A program made the translations under genes and the position numbers. Positions 31,929 through 38,805 of a stretch of DNA of 46,789 bases are shown in pieces; within the stretch, counting starts at the first letter, position 1; every line of letters begins with the position of its first letter. The notes beneath the pieces were generated by a model. The model saw only the letters and a list, made by a program, of their open reading frames with translations. It had not been told where the DNA came from and ran no database searches. This DNA comes from Ruminococcus sp. (GTDB lineage: Bacteria; Bacillota_A; Clostridia; Oscillospirales; Ruminococcaceae): positions 1 to 46,789 of the forward strand of contig NZ_JAIKXF010000021.1 in NCBI RefSeq assembly GCF_024684275.1, given 5' to 3'.

Positions 31929-33716
31929 ATGGACATAAGAAATTTTTATGAGGGTAATGAGTTTGAAGCCTATGAGTATCTCGGCGCCCATTTAAGCGGT
32001 GAGGGGACGGTGTTCCGCACATATGCGCCCAATGCGTCAAAGGTCTCGGTTATCGGCGATTTCAGCGATTGGGAGCCTGTTCCCATGAAGCCCGTTGAGG
32101 ACGGGCGGTTCTTTGAGCTTTCTCTTGATGAGGCTAAGGAGGAAATGCGCTATAAATACCGTATCTACGACAAAAATGGCGATTTTATAGATCACTGCGA
32201 TCCATATGGCTTCGGTATGGAGCTTCGTCCCGGGACCTGCTCTGTTATCCGCAGTATTACAGACTATGAGTTCGGTGATGAGAAATGGTTGGGGGAGCGC
32301 TCGGTCTGCCTTGACAGAGCACTGAATATCTATGAAATTCATCTGGGTTCATGGAAAAGGCGCTCAGATGAGGACGAGGAGGGCTGGTTCAGCTACAGCG
32401 AGATATCCGACGAGCTGGTGAAGTATGTCTGCGGAATGGGCTATAATTATATCGAGCTGATGCCACTCAGCGAGCACCCATGCGACGAGTCGTGGGGCTA
32501 TCAGAGCACGGGATTTTTTGCGCCTACTGCGCGATACGGGACACCAAATGAACTTATGGAGCTTGTGGATAAATGCCATAAAAACGGTATCGGCGTTATC
32601 ATGGACTTCGTGCCTGTCCACTTTGCAGTTGACCACTATGGGCTCACGGAATACGACGGAACTAAGCTCTATGAATACCCAAGCGACGATATAGGCTATA
32701 ACGAGTGGGGAAGCCGTAATTTCAACCACTCAAAAGGCGAGGTAAGGTCGTTTATACAGTCTGCCGCTGATTACTGGCTGAGGGTTTATCATTTTGACGG
32801 TCTGCGCATGGACGCGGTACGCAATATGATATACTGGAACGGTGATGAGCGCCGCGGCGAGAACAAAAAGGCAATAGAATTCCTTAGATCCATGAACAGC
32901 GGACTTAAAGCACGGCACTCCACCGCTATCATAGCCGCTGAGGATTCTTCGGCATATCCGAAAGTGACAGCTCCTGTTTTTGCAGGCGGACTGGGCTTTG
33001 ACTACAAGTGGGATCTTGGCTGGATGCACGATACTCTTGAGTATTTTCAGAGCGCTCCTATGTACCGTTCAAGAGATTACCATAAGCTGACATTTTCTAT
33101 GCTTTACTTCTATAACGAGCGGTTCATTATGCCGCTTTCCCATGATGAGGTCGTTCACGGAAAGGCTACTGTTGCACAGAAAATGAACGGTCAGTATCAG
33201 GAGAAATTTCCGCAGGCAAGGGCTATGTATATGTATATGATAGCCCACCCCGGGAAGAAGCTCAACTTCATGGGAAGTGAGTTTGCTCAGCTCCGCGAAT
33301 GGGACGAGAAGCGTCAGCAGGACTGGGATATGCTGAAATATCCGCTTCACGACTCATTCCGTGAGTATATAAAACGGTTGAATGAGATATATCTTGAGCA
33401 AAGTGCGCTTCATTATGACTATGACACGGGTAATTTCGAGTGGTCGGACTGCAATTCAGTGGAAAGGTGCGTTTACGCTATACGCAGGAAATCCGCTGAC
33501 GGCGATATATTGGCAGTTTTTAATTTCTCAGACTGGTCACAGTTCGGTTACTCGGTCCGTATCGGCGCAGAGTACAAGGCGGAGCTTCTTATTGACTCAG
33601 ACGATCAGCTCTACAGCGGTTCTACGCCGCATGGCAGTACTAAATTTTTATGTGCAGAAGGCAGTATAAGTATGGATATTCCGCCTTTCAGCGGCAGAAT
33701 GTTCCTTCTGACATAA
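31929..33716 (+). CDS. glgB: 1,4-alpha-glucan branching enzyme (GH13)
   Basis: 595 residues from ATG 31929, which has GGAG 9 nt upstream; an earlier in-frame ATG lies upstream of, or inside, the promoter. N-terminal CBM48 (FRTYAPNASKVSVIGDFSDWE), then the GH13 barrel with LMPLSEHP, nucleophile Asp in DGLRMDAVRNM, acid/base Glu in AAEDSS, and LSHDEVVHGK for the transition-state Asp-Glu pair region. It forms alpha-1,6 branches in glycogen. It lacks the longer N1 domain of some enterobacterial GlgB. No other glg gene is adjacent, and a terminator follows at once, so it is a single-gene unit. Confidence 0.93.
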   Translation: MDIRNFYEGNEFEAYEYLGAHLSGEGTVFRTYAPNASKVSVIGDFSDWEPVPMKPVEDGRFFELSLDEAKEEMRYKYRIYDKNGDFIDHCDPYGFGMELRPGTCSVIRSITDYEFGDEKWLGERSVCLDRALNIYEIHLGSWKRRSDEDEEGWFSYSEISDELVKYVCGMGYNYIELMPLSEHPCDESWGYQSTGFFAPTARYGTPNELMELVDKCHKNGIGVIMDFVPVHFAVDHYGLTEYDGTKLYEYPSDDIGYNEWGSRNFNHSKGEVRSFIQSAADYWLRVYHFDGLRMDAVRNMIYWNGDERRGENKKAIEFLRSMNSGLKARHSTAIIAAEDSSAYPKVTAPVFAGGLGFDYKWDLGWMHDTLEYFQSAPMYRSRDYHKLTFSMLYFYNERFIMPLSHDEVVHGKATVAQKMNGQYQEKFPQARAMYMYMIAHPGKKLNFMGSEFAQLREWDEKRQQDWDMLKYPLHDSFREYIKRLNEIYLEQSALHYDYDTGNFEWSDCNSVERCVYAIRRKSADGDILAVFNFSDWSQFGYSVRIGAEYKAELLIDSDDQLYSGSTPHGSTKFLCAEGSISMDIPPFSGRMFLLT

Positions 33717-33722
33717 TAATTA

Positions 33723-33750
33723 AAAGAGCAGGGGAGAACCTGCTCTTTTT
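33723..33750 (+). terminator. Terminator of glgB
   Basis: AAAGAGCAGG / CCTGCTCTTT with a GGAGAA loop, followed by TT. It starts 6 nt after the stop codon. Confidence 0.92.
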
Positions 33751-33778
33751 GTTATAATATTATTTTTTTACAAATCCC

Positions 33779-33807
33779 TTGATTTTACTTTCTCAGTATG
33801 GTATAAT
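33779..33807 (+). promoter_or_regulatory. tRNA promoter
   Basis: TTGATT (33779-33784) and TATAAT (33802-33807), 17-nt spacer. It precedes the orphan tRNA half and could drive both the half and the complete tRNA gene. Confidence 0.8.
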
Positions 33808-33823
33808 ATCATAGTAATTTTAT

Positions 33824-33863
33824 GCAGTGGTATCGAAGTGGTCATAACGGACATGACTCGAAA
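33824..33863 (+). pseudogene. Orphan 5' half of tRNA-Ser(CGA)
   Basis: 40 nt that match the first 40 nt of the complete tRNA at 33992 at 38 positions, including 33 consecutive identical bases (33831-33863 against 33999-34031). The match stops directly after the anticodon loop CTCGAAA. The remaining 128 nt to the intact gene show no tRNA 3' half. A break at the anticodon loop is a common crossover point for tRNA-targeting tyrosine integrases. Confidence 0.85.
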
Positions 33864-33952
33864 CATAGTCGGTTTTGAGCTTGCCACACTTTGATTTATC
33901 CCTGTTCTGCGTGGCTTCAGCCGTGTTCATATTTGCATTTCAAATTGGCTGT

Positions 33953-33974
33953 CTCGCAGTTTTCTCGCAGTTTT
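33953..33974 (+). repeat. Tandem CTCGCAGTTTT pair
   Basis: Two perfect 11-nt units, CTCGCAGTTTT, lie in the gap between the tRNA half and the complete tRNA. The core CTCGCAGTTTTCTCGCA recurs inverted with 15 of 17 matches at 34177-34193 on the other side of the tRNA, near the integrase end; integrase arm-type sites are one explanation. Confidence 0.6.
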
Positions 33975-33991
33975 ATTGTTAAATTAAATAC

Positions 33992-34080
33992 GCAGCGATA
34001 TCGAAGTGGTCATAACGGACATGACTCGAAATCATGATGCCCCTTGAGGGACGTGGGTTCGAATCCCACTCGCTGCGCCA
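33992..34080 (+). tRNA. tRNA-Ser (anticodon CGA)
   Basis: 89 nt. Acceptor GCAGCGA pairs with TCGCTGC; anticodon stem CATGA/TCATG with loop CTCGAAA, so anticodon CGA (codon UCG); long variable arm typical of serine tRNA; T-arm GTGGG-TTCGAAT-CCCAC; encoded CCA end. It is followed by a terminator at 34104-34140. Confidence 0.95.
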
Positions 34081-34103
34081 ATTGAAATTCGGCGTTTGCC
34101 GCG

Positions 34104-34140
34104 TAGTTCCGCCTTTTGCGAGGGGCGGAACTATTTTATT
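34104..34140 (+). terminator. Terminator of tRNA-Ser
   Basis: TAGTTCCGCC pairs with GGCGGAACTA (10 bp) and is followed by TTTTATT. Confidence 0.9.
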
Positions 34141-34176
34141 ATAACGCAGTTGTTTGCATTACGACCGACTTGTTTT

Positions 34177-34193
34177 TGCAAGAAAACTGCAAG
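34177..34193 (-). repeat. Inverted partner of the CTCGCAGTTTT motif
   Basis: On the minus strand CTTGCAGTTTTCTTGCA, 15 of 17 matches to 33953-33969. It lies between the tRNA terminator and the 3' end of the broken integrase gene, where core or arm sites of an integrase often lie. Confidence 0.5.
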
Positions 34194-34209
34194 TGCCTTT
34201 CAGTTAATG

Positions 34210-35130
34210 TTATACGGCTGTTGCTTCAGCCGATTCGTTTGAGAGCGCTTTGGCTATCGCCTCGGCACTCATTTTCTTGCTTTCGCTGTCCACATGGCTG
34301 TACACGTTGCTCGTTGTACTTATGTCGCTATGACCGAGCCATTCCTGTATCAGCTTCATCTGCACTCCGTTTGCAAGGAGGAGACTGGCACAGCTGTGTC
34401 TCAGGTCATGGAAACGTATCTTCCGCAGACCGTTCTGCCTGAGCACTATCGGGAAGTGGTCTGATACATAGTTGGGACGTATCAGTTCTCCCACAGCGTC
34501 CACGCAGATGTATTCCTTGTACTTCTTGCAGTAACCTCTGCCGAAGGCTTTCTTCATTTCAGCCTGCTTTTCACGCTCGGCGATGAGTGCCTGCTCGACT
34601 ACGGGTATCAGCGGAAGCGTTCTGTATGACGATTTTGTTTTCATTACATCGTAGCCTGTCACTCCGTCCTCGTCCTGCAACACCTTGTGCTGATGCTTAT
34701 GGTCTTACCGACGAAGTCCACCGCCGACCATTTAAGTCCGATGACCTCGCTGCGGCGCAGTCCGTAGTAGGCAGCAATCACGATTACGATATGCAGCGGA
34801 TCGTTCTTTGTGCAGTCGATGAGCTGCTTTATCTCCTCAGCGTTGTAGTAGCTGCCGATGAACTGCACCGACTTCGGGCGGTCAGCCTGATCGACGGGAT
34901 TCGTCGGAATAATACGCCGCTTCATAGCAGATTTGAATGCAAGGTGCAGGAGCGAGTGATGTCGCTGGCAGGAAGTACCTTTCATACCTCTGCCGCGGAG
35001 ATAAGCATAATACTCGTTTATCTCATCGCCTGTGATCTCCTTGACCTTGACCTTCATCTTCTTGAAGAATGGTATCATGTGTACGTCCATGTACCGCTTG
35101 TAACTTGTGTATGTGGACTTAGTGATGTTG
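34210..35130 (-). pseudogene. Tyrosine recombinase (phage/ICE integrase), frameshifted and N-terminally truncated
   Basis: The C-terminal part (34210-34683) carries HDLRHSCASLL, LGHSDISTTSNVYSHV, that is His-x-x-Arg, His and nucleophile Tyr. The N-terminal part (34659-35090) has a core-binding SAM-like domain and the first catalytic Arg in YYGLRRSEVIGLKW. The two parts are in different frames: near 34680 one base is missing relative to the expected Ser-His-Lys-Val-Leu-Gln reading. Further upstream the frame hits a stop at about 35130, so the N-terminal arm-binding domain is gone. The gene points at the 3' end of tRNA-Ser(CGA), the usual position of an integrase that uses that tRNA as attachment site. 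Not functional as it stands. Confidence 0.85.
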
Positions 35131-35319
35131 CCCTTTTATATCAAGGGGGAGTCAAAGATAACAGACAGTCTTGTGTGCAATTTTCTTGTTAAGAAAGGCT
35201 GGTTCACACCTCCATTCGATACTGCCGACAAATTGAGAAAGCGGTTACAAAAGGTTTATGATATTACCGATCTTGCAGTTGAAGGCTCAATGATATATTT
35301 CAGTGCAGTAAAAAGATAG
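35128..35319 (+). pseudogene. C-terminal remnant of an unknown protein
   Basis: About 63 codons (from LPFYIKGESKI to MIYFSAVKR then stop) that read like real coding sequence and begin exactly where the integrase frame breaks off, with no convincing start signal. The codon choice and mixed charged/hydrophobic pattern suggest the end of a larger protein. I do not recognise the family. Stop is 31 nt before the next gene, so the two may once have been an operon. Confidence 0.45.
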
Positions 35320-35350
35320 TGATAAATTGCAATTCAAGGAGTTGATAAGA

Positions 35351-35860
35351 ATGGTTTTTAGCTTCCTATATGGTCTGATCGGGATCATACTCCTTACCGC
35401 CTTCTGCCTGATCGGTGCATTTTCAGCGCCGCAGATCGCATACTGGTGTATGACGCCAAAGGCAAAAAAACTGCTTGAGGAACATGGTATCAGCAGAAAA
35501 TTCAGCCGGAAGGGTAAAATCTCGCTTGCTATATTAACTGTGATCATCGGCGTTCTGTATATCATAACGATCATATCAGCAGGCAGACAAGGCGTGACCT
35601 CAGGCATGGATTTCAAACTGTTGACGCTTCGCTTTGTGATCTTCTTCTGGATGATCTCGATTTTTGATGCGCTTGTTCTTGACTGGTGGATGTTCACAAG
35701 AACAAAAATATTCGGTATGCTCATCAAACAGAAAACCGGCAAAACACCGGCAGTCTGGAGCGTAGAACCGCAATGGGACGGAAAAGAGATCCCGAAGCTG
35801 ATCGTAGAGGTCGCTGTTTCGGCAGTGCTGGCGTGGATCTTTCTATGGATATATCAGTGA
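35351..35860 (+). CDS. Hypothetical membrane protein
   Basis: 169 residues from ATG 35351 (AAGGAGTTGATAAGA upstream). Four membrane helices: about 3-25, 57-78, 92-113 and 148-168, with a cytosolic loop between helices 1 and 2 (PKAKKLLEEHGIS) and a soluble part with PAVWSVEPQWDG. No family recognised. It lies among integration remnants and ends toward the convergent P-type ATPase gene, separated by a shared terminator. It could be a passenger of the former mobile element. Confidence 0.7.
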   Translation: MVFSFLYGLIGIILLTAFCLIGAFSAPQIAYWCMTPKAKKLLEEHGISRKFSRKGKISLAILTVIIGVLYIITIISAGRQGVTSGMDFKLLTLRFVIFFWMISIFDALVLDWWMFTRTKIFGMLIKQKTGKTPAVWSVEPQWDGKEIPKLIVEVAVSAVLAWIFLWIYQ

Positions 35861-35869
35861 TAGAGTATA

Positions 35870-35905
35870 ATAAAAGGCGGTGCTGTGAGTTCCACATAGC
35901 ACCGC
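35870..35905. terminator. Shared terminator between convergent genes
   Basis: GCGGTGCT (35877-35884) pairs with AGCACCGC (35898-35905) over a 13-nt loop. The minus-strand side is followed by CTTTTATTAT, and the plus-strand side by TTATATTT. It ends the long minus-strand iron-type operon. Confidence 0.75.
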
Positions 35906-35937
35906 TTATATTTGTACTGTCCTATATTGCCTGCCTT

Positions 35938-38007
35938 TTATACCGTAAGATCGGTCATACTTTTCAGACCGATCGCCAATGTCGAAGCATTATGCAGCAA
36001 AGCAGATGTCGCAGGCGGAAGTACGCCGAGTACTCCAAGTCCGATAAGTCCGCCGTTGAATCCGATAATAGTGCGGTAATTCCGGCTGATACGCTTCATC
36101 AGTGCGTTGCTCAAACGTTTAAGCTCAACAAGTGCATAGAGGTCATCTGCCGAGATAGTAATATCCGCAATTTCACGGGCTATGGCAGCTCCTGTACTTA
36201 TGGCTATGCCTGCGTCAGCCTCACTAAGAGCAGGAGAATCGTTCACACCGTCGCCTATCATTATGACCTTGCGCCCTGCTTCGTGTTCGGTGCGTATGAA
36301 CGCTGCCTTTTCCTCGGGGAGAACCTCTGCATGGTATTCGTCAACACCGACCTTTTCAGCAACAGCTTTAGCGGTGCTCTCATTGTCGCCCGTCATCATT
36401 ACCACACGGGATATACCGTATTCATGCAGCTTCTGCACAACATCAGCGGCTTCTTCACGGAGCGGGTCTTCAATGCATATCACTGCTGCGACTTCACCGC
36501 CGATGGCAAGATAAAGGTGAGAATACTCCATCGGCAAATGCCTGAAGATACGCTCATCAGGCGGAGTACAGCCCTCGTCCTCAATGATGAAATGATGACT
36601 TCCTATGAGTACACGTTCGCCTTCGACCATACTCGAAATACCGTGAGCGACAACATATTCTACCCTTGAATGGAACTCCTCGTGTTCAAGTCCTCTCTCA
36701 GCAGCCGCAGCAACTACTGCGTTTGCGATAGAGTGGGGATAATGCTCCTCTAAGCAGGCTGCAAGTCTCAGCATTTCTGTTTCATCACGACCGCCGAACG
36801 GAATGATCTGTGCTACACGCGGCTGCGAATGTGTCAGTGTGCCGGTCTTATCAAATACGATCGTATCTGCATCGGCCACCGCTTCGAGGAATTTGCCGCC
36901 CTTGACCGTAATACCTGCTTCTGCGCACTGGCGCATCGCAGAGAGCACCGAGATCGGCATGGCGAGCTTCAATGCACAGGAGAAATCCACCATCAGGATC
37001 GACACAGCCTTTGTTGCATTGCGTGTCAGCAGCCAGGTCAGCAGCGTTCCGCCCAGACACCACGGCACGAGCTTGTCAGCAAGATGTGAAGCCTTGCTCT
37101 CTGCTGATGATTTCATATGCTCCGATTCTTCGATCATTTTCACGATGCGGTCATACCGTCCGCTGCCTGCGGTATTCTCGACCTGTACTGTGCATTCGCC
37201 GTCCTCGACAACAGTTCCTGCGTAGACATAAGCGCCCTCAGATTTGTGAACCGGTACGGATTCGCCAGTCATAGATGCCTGATTGATCATCGCATCGCCG
37301 GCGATCACCTTTCCGTCCAGCGGGATCATTGAGCCGGTACGCACAATGACACGGTCGCCCTTCTGGATCTGTGTGACGGGAACAAGCATCTCCTGTCCGT
37401 CCTCCGTCTGCATCCATACCTGTTCCACACCGAGCGACATGGTTCTTGCGAGATCATCGACAGATTTCTTGTGCGTCCATTCATCGAGAATATCACCGAT
37501 CTTCAGAAGGAACATCACGCTTCCGGCAGTATTGAAATCATCGCGCAGCATCGACACAGTGATCGCAACAGCATCGAGCACCTCGACTTCCAGTTTTCCG
37601 TGCATCAGGCATTTCAGCCCTCTGCGGAGATATTTCAGCGCTGTGAAAAAAGAAATCAGCCGGCGGAAAGGCAGTGGCAGCAGGAATTTGTGGATAACAC
37701 GCCGCATGACCGCAGATGCCAGCTTTTCTTCGTATTCACGGTTCAGCACTCTGCCTGTCTGTGCCGGAACAAGCGCTTCCGTTTCCTCATTGTACCGAAA
37801 ATGCGCGAGTGCAGACAGCACCGTTTTCCGATCACAGCAGTAATACAAGATCACGTCACAAGTGCGGTCATATACCTGAACTTTGGTGATGCCGCTGACC
37901 GCAGAAAGTGCATATTCAGCCATATCCGCCTGATGCAGCGTCATATAGTTCTGGCAGAAACGGACGCGGATACGCCCTTTTGATTCATGCAGTATCTTAC
38001 ATTTCAT
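35938..38007 (-). CDS. P1B-type ATPase without CPC, candidate ferrosome ATPase FezB
   Basis: 689 residues. N-terminal ferredoxin-like domain (about 1-75) without CxxC but with an Arg patch (KGRIRVRF). Helices about 105-175; TGES (248-251); the metal-helix motif is MVDFSCALKLAMP (Ser343-Cys344) instead of CPC; phosphorylation Asp386 in DKTGTLT; HP in YPHSIAN; GDGVNDSP. It is clearly not the CadA/ZntA or CopA type. The combination with the small glycine-zipper gene upstream and an AraC-type gene before that recalls fezX-fezA-fezB of C. difficile, where FezB (P1B-6 ATPase) is thought to load iron into ferrosome vesicles. The iron assignment is inference; manganese, zinc or cobalt remain possible. 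GAGGTG precedes the start. Confidence 0.85.
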   Translation of the reverse strand: MKCKILHESKGRIRVRFCQNYMTLHQADMAEYALSAVSGITKVQVYDRTCDVILYYCCDRKTVLSALAHFRYNEETEALVPAQTGRVLNREYEEKLASAVMRRVIHKFLLPLPFRRLISFFTALKYLRRGLKCLMHGKLEVEVLDAVAITVSMLRDDFNTAGSVMFLLKIGDILDEWTHKKSVDDLARTMSLGVEQVWMQTEDGQEMLVPVTQIQKGDRVIVRTGSMIPLDGKVIAGDAMINQASMTGESVPVHKSEGAYVYAGTVVEDGECTVQVENTAGSGRYDRIVKMIEESEHMKSSAESKASHLADKLVPWCLGGTLLTWLLTRNATKAVSILMVDFSCALKLAMPISVLSAMRQCAEAGITVKGGKFLEAVADADTIVFDKTGTLTHSQPRVAQIIPFGGRDETEMLRLAACLEEHYPHSIANAVVAAAAERGLEHEEFHSRVEYVVAHGISSMVEGERVLIGSHHFIIEDEGCTPPDERIFRHLPMEYSHLYLAIGGEVAAVICIEDPLREEAADVVQKLHEYGISRVVMMTGDNESTAKAVAEKVGVDEYHAEVLPEEKAAFIRTEHEAGRKVIMIGDGVNDSPALSEADAGIAISTGAAIAREIADITISADDLYALVELKRLSNALMKRISRNYRTIIGFNGGLIGLGVLGVLPPATSALLHNASTLAIGLKSMTDLTV

Positions 38008-38023
38008 TTACAACACCTCACAA

Positions 38024-38049
38024 TAAAACAGACCGCCGGAGCGGTCTGT
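38024..38049 (-). terminator. Hairpin between the DUF6110 and ATPase genes
   Basis: ACAGACCGC (38028-38036) pairs with GCGGTCTGT (38041-38049), 4-nt loop. On the minus strand TTTTATTG follows. It is a weak terminator or a 3'-end protector that could make the small protein more abundant than the ATPase. Confidence 0.6.
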
Positions 38050-38067
38050 ATCTGGTTATTCTTCTGC

Positions 38068-38361
38068 TTATTCAGTGGCAGCATCTTCAATGACAGTTTC
38101 AGCTGTATCCGCAATGGCAGCTTCTGCTTCGGCAGCAGCGCGTTCTGCGTTGATGTCCTTTGCATCGCTGAGAATATCATCGCAGTTCTCACGAACGGTT
38201 GTGACAGTTTCCATCACAGTGTCCTTTGCACGAAGGACAGCAGCAGTTGCGTTTGTATAGCATTTTTTTGCATCTTTGCTGCTCAGAATCTTGATGCCGG
38301 CTGTACCAAACAGCACACCGCCTGCAAATAAGCCAAGCTTTGCCCAAGGTAGACGGCTCAT
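38068..38361 (-). CDS. Small glycine-zipper protein, DUF6110-like, candidate FezA
   Basis: 97 residues from ATG 38361 (AGAGGTGATCTGT upstream). One N-terminal hydrophobic helix with regularly spaced glycines (GLFAGGVLFGTAG, about 9-22), then a charged amphipathic, probably coiled-coil part (about 30-97), rich in Ala/Glu. Glycine-zipper helices pack tightly in membranes. I match this to the DUF6110 family found next to P1B ATPases in clostridia, and to FezA, the ferrosome-associated membrane protein of C. difficile, from memory of size and order, not from alignment. Its own promoter candidate lies at 38384-38413. Confidence 0.75.
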   Translation of the reverse strand: MSRLPWAKLGLFAGGVLFGTAGIKILSSKDAKKCYTNATAAVLRAKDTVMETVTTVRENCDDILSDAKDINAERAAAEAEAAIADTAETVIEDAATE

Positions 38362-38383
38362 ACAGATCACCTCTTTTTTATTC

Positions 38384-38413
38384 CGGAGCAGTTGCTCCGT
38401 TTTAAACATTATA
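38384..38413 (-). promoter_or_regulatory. Internal promoter and palindrome before the DUF6110 gene
   Basis: On the minus strand an extended -10 TGCTATAAT (hexamer 38408-38413) has no clear -35. Directly downstream lies the perfect palindrome CGGAGCA-AC-TGCTCCG (38384-38399). It covers the predicted start point, so it may be an operator, or else a 5' hairpin of the transcript. Confidence 0.5.
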
Positions 38414-38433
38414 GCATAGTAATGATTTGCTTT

Positions 38434-38805
38434 CTACTCCAAACGGACACGGCGGTATTCTGTGGGCGTACAGTCCAGGACGCTGCAAAATGCCGCGGAA
38501 AATTTGCTTGCATTGTCATAGCCGCAGGCTTCGGCAATATCAATGACACGCAAATTAGTTATCTCTAACTCATGGGCAGCCCAAAGCATTTTCTCTTTGC
38601 GGATATGCGCAAATAATGGAGCGGCATAAATGCGGCGGTATGCCAGCTTGAGTTTTGTAGGAGAAACACCTGCACGGGCTGCAAGAAACGAGATCGTAAA
38701 ATGCTCCTGCTTATGCTCCATACAAAAGGAAAATGTACTTTTGGCAAGCTGTTGCTCAGCCGGAGTTGGCTCAGTTGTTTTGTGCGAAGTAGGTGTCTGT
38801 TTCAT
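38434..38805 (-). CDS. Stand-alone AraC-type DNA-binding domain
   Basis: 123 residues with only the two helix-turn-helix units of AraC regulators: the first around FTISFLAARAGVSPTKLKL and the second IDIAEACGYDNASKFSAAF followed by TPTEYR. There is no sensor domain. The second unit is nearly the same as that of the full-length AraC protein in this operon (44463-45440): GYDNASKFSAAF is identical. It could bind the same sites and compete with, or dimerise with, the full-length regulator. The start overlaps the EcfA stop by 4 nt. By position it corresponds to fezX in the fezXAB order. Confidence 0.85.
   Translation of the reverse strand: MKQTPTSHKTTEPTPAEQQLAKSTFSFCMEHKQEHFTISFLAARAGVSPTKLKLAYRRIYAAPLFAHIRKEKMLWAAHELEITNLRVIDIAEACGYDNASKFSAAFCSVLDCTPTEYRRVRLE

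Noticed and set aside
33824..33863. A second functional tRNA-Ser gene
   Set aside because: The copy stops after the anticodon loop; no T-arm, acceptor 3' strand or CCA follows.
35686..36669. 327-codon plus-strand frame
   Set aside because: Begins inside the membrane-protein gene in another frame and runs antisense over the P1B ATPase.
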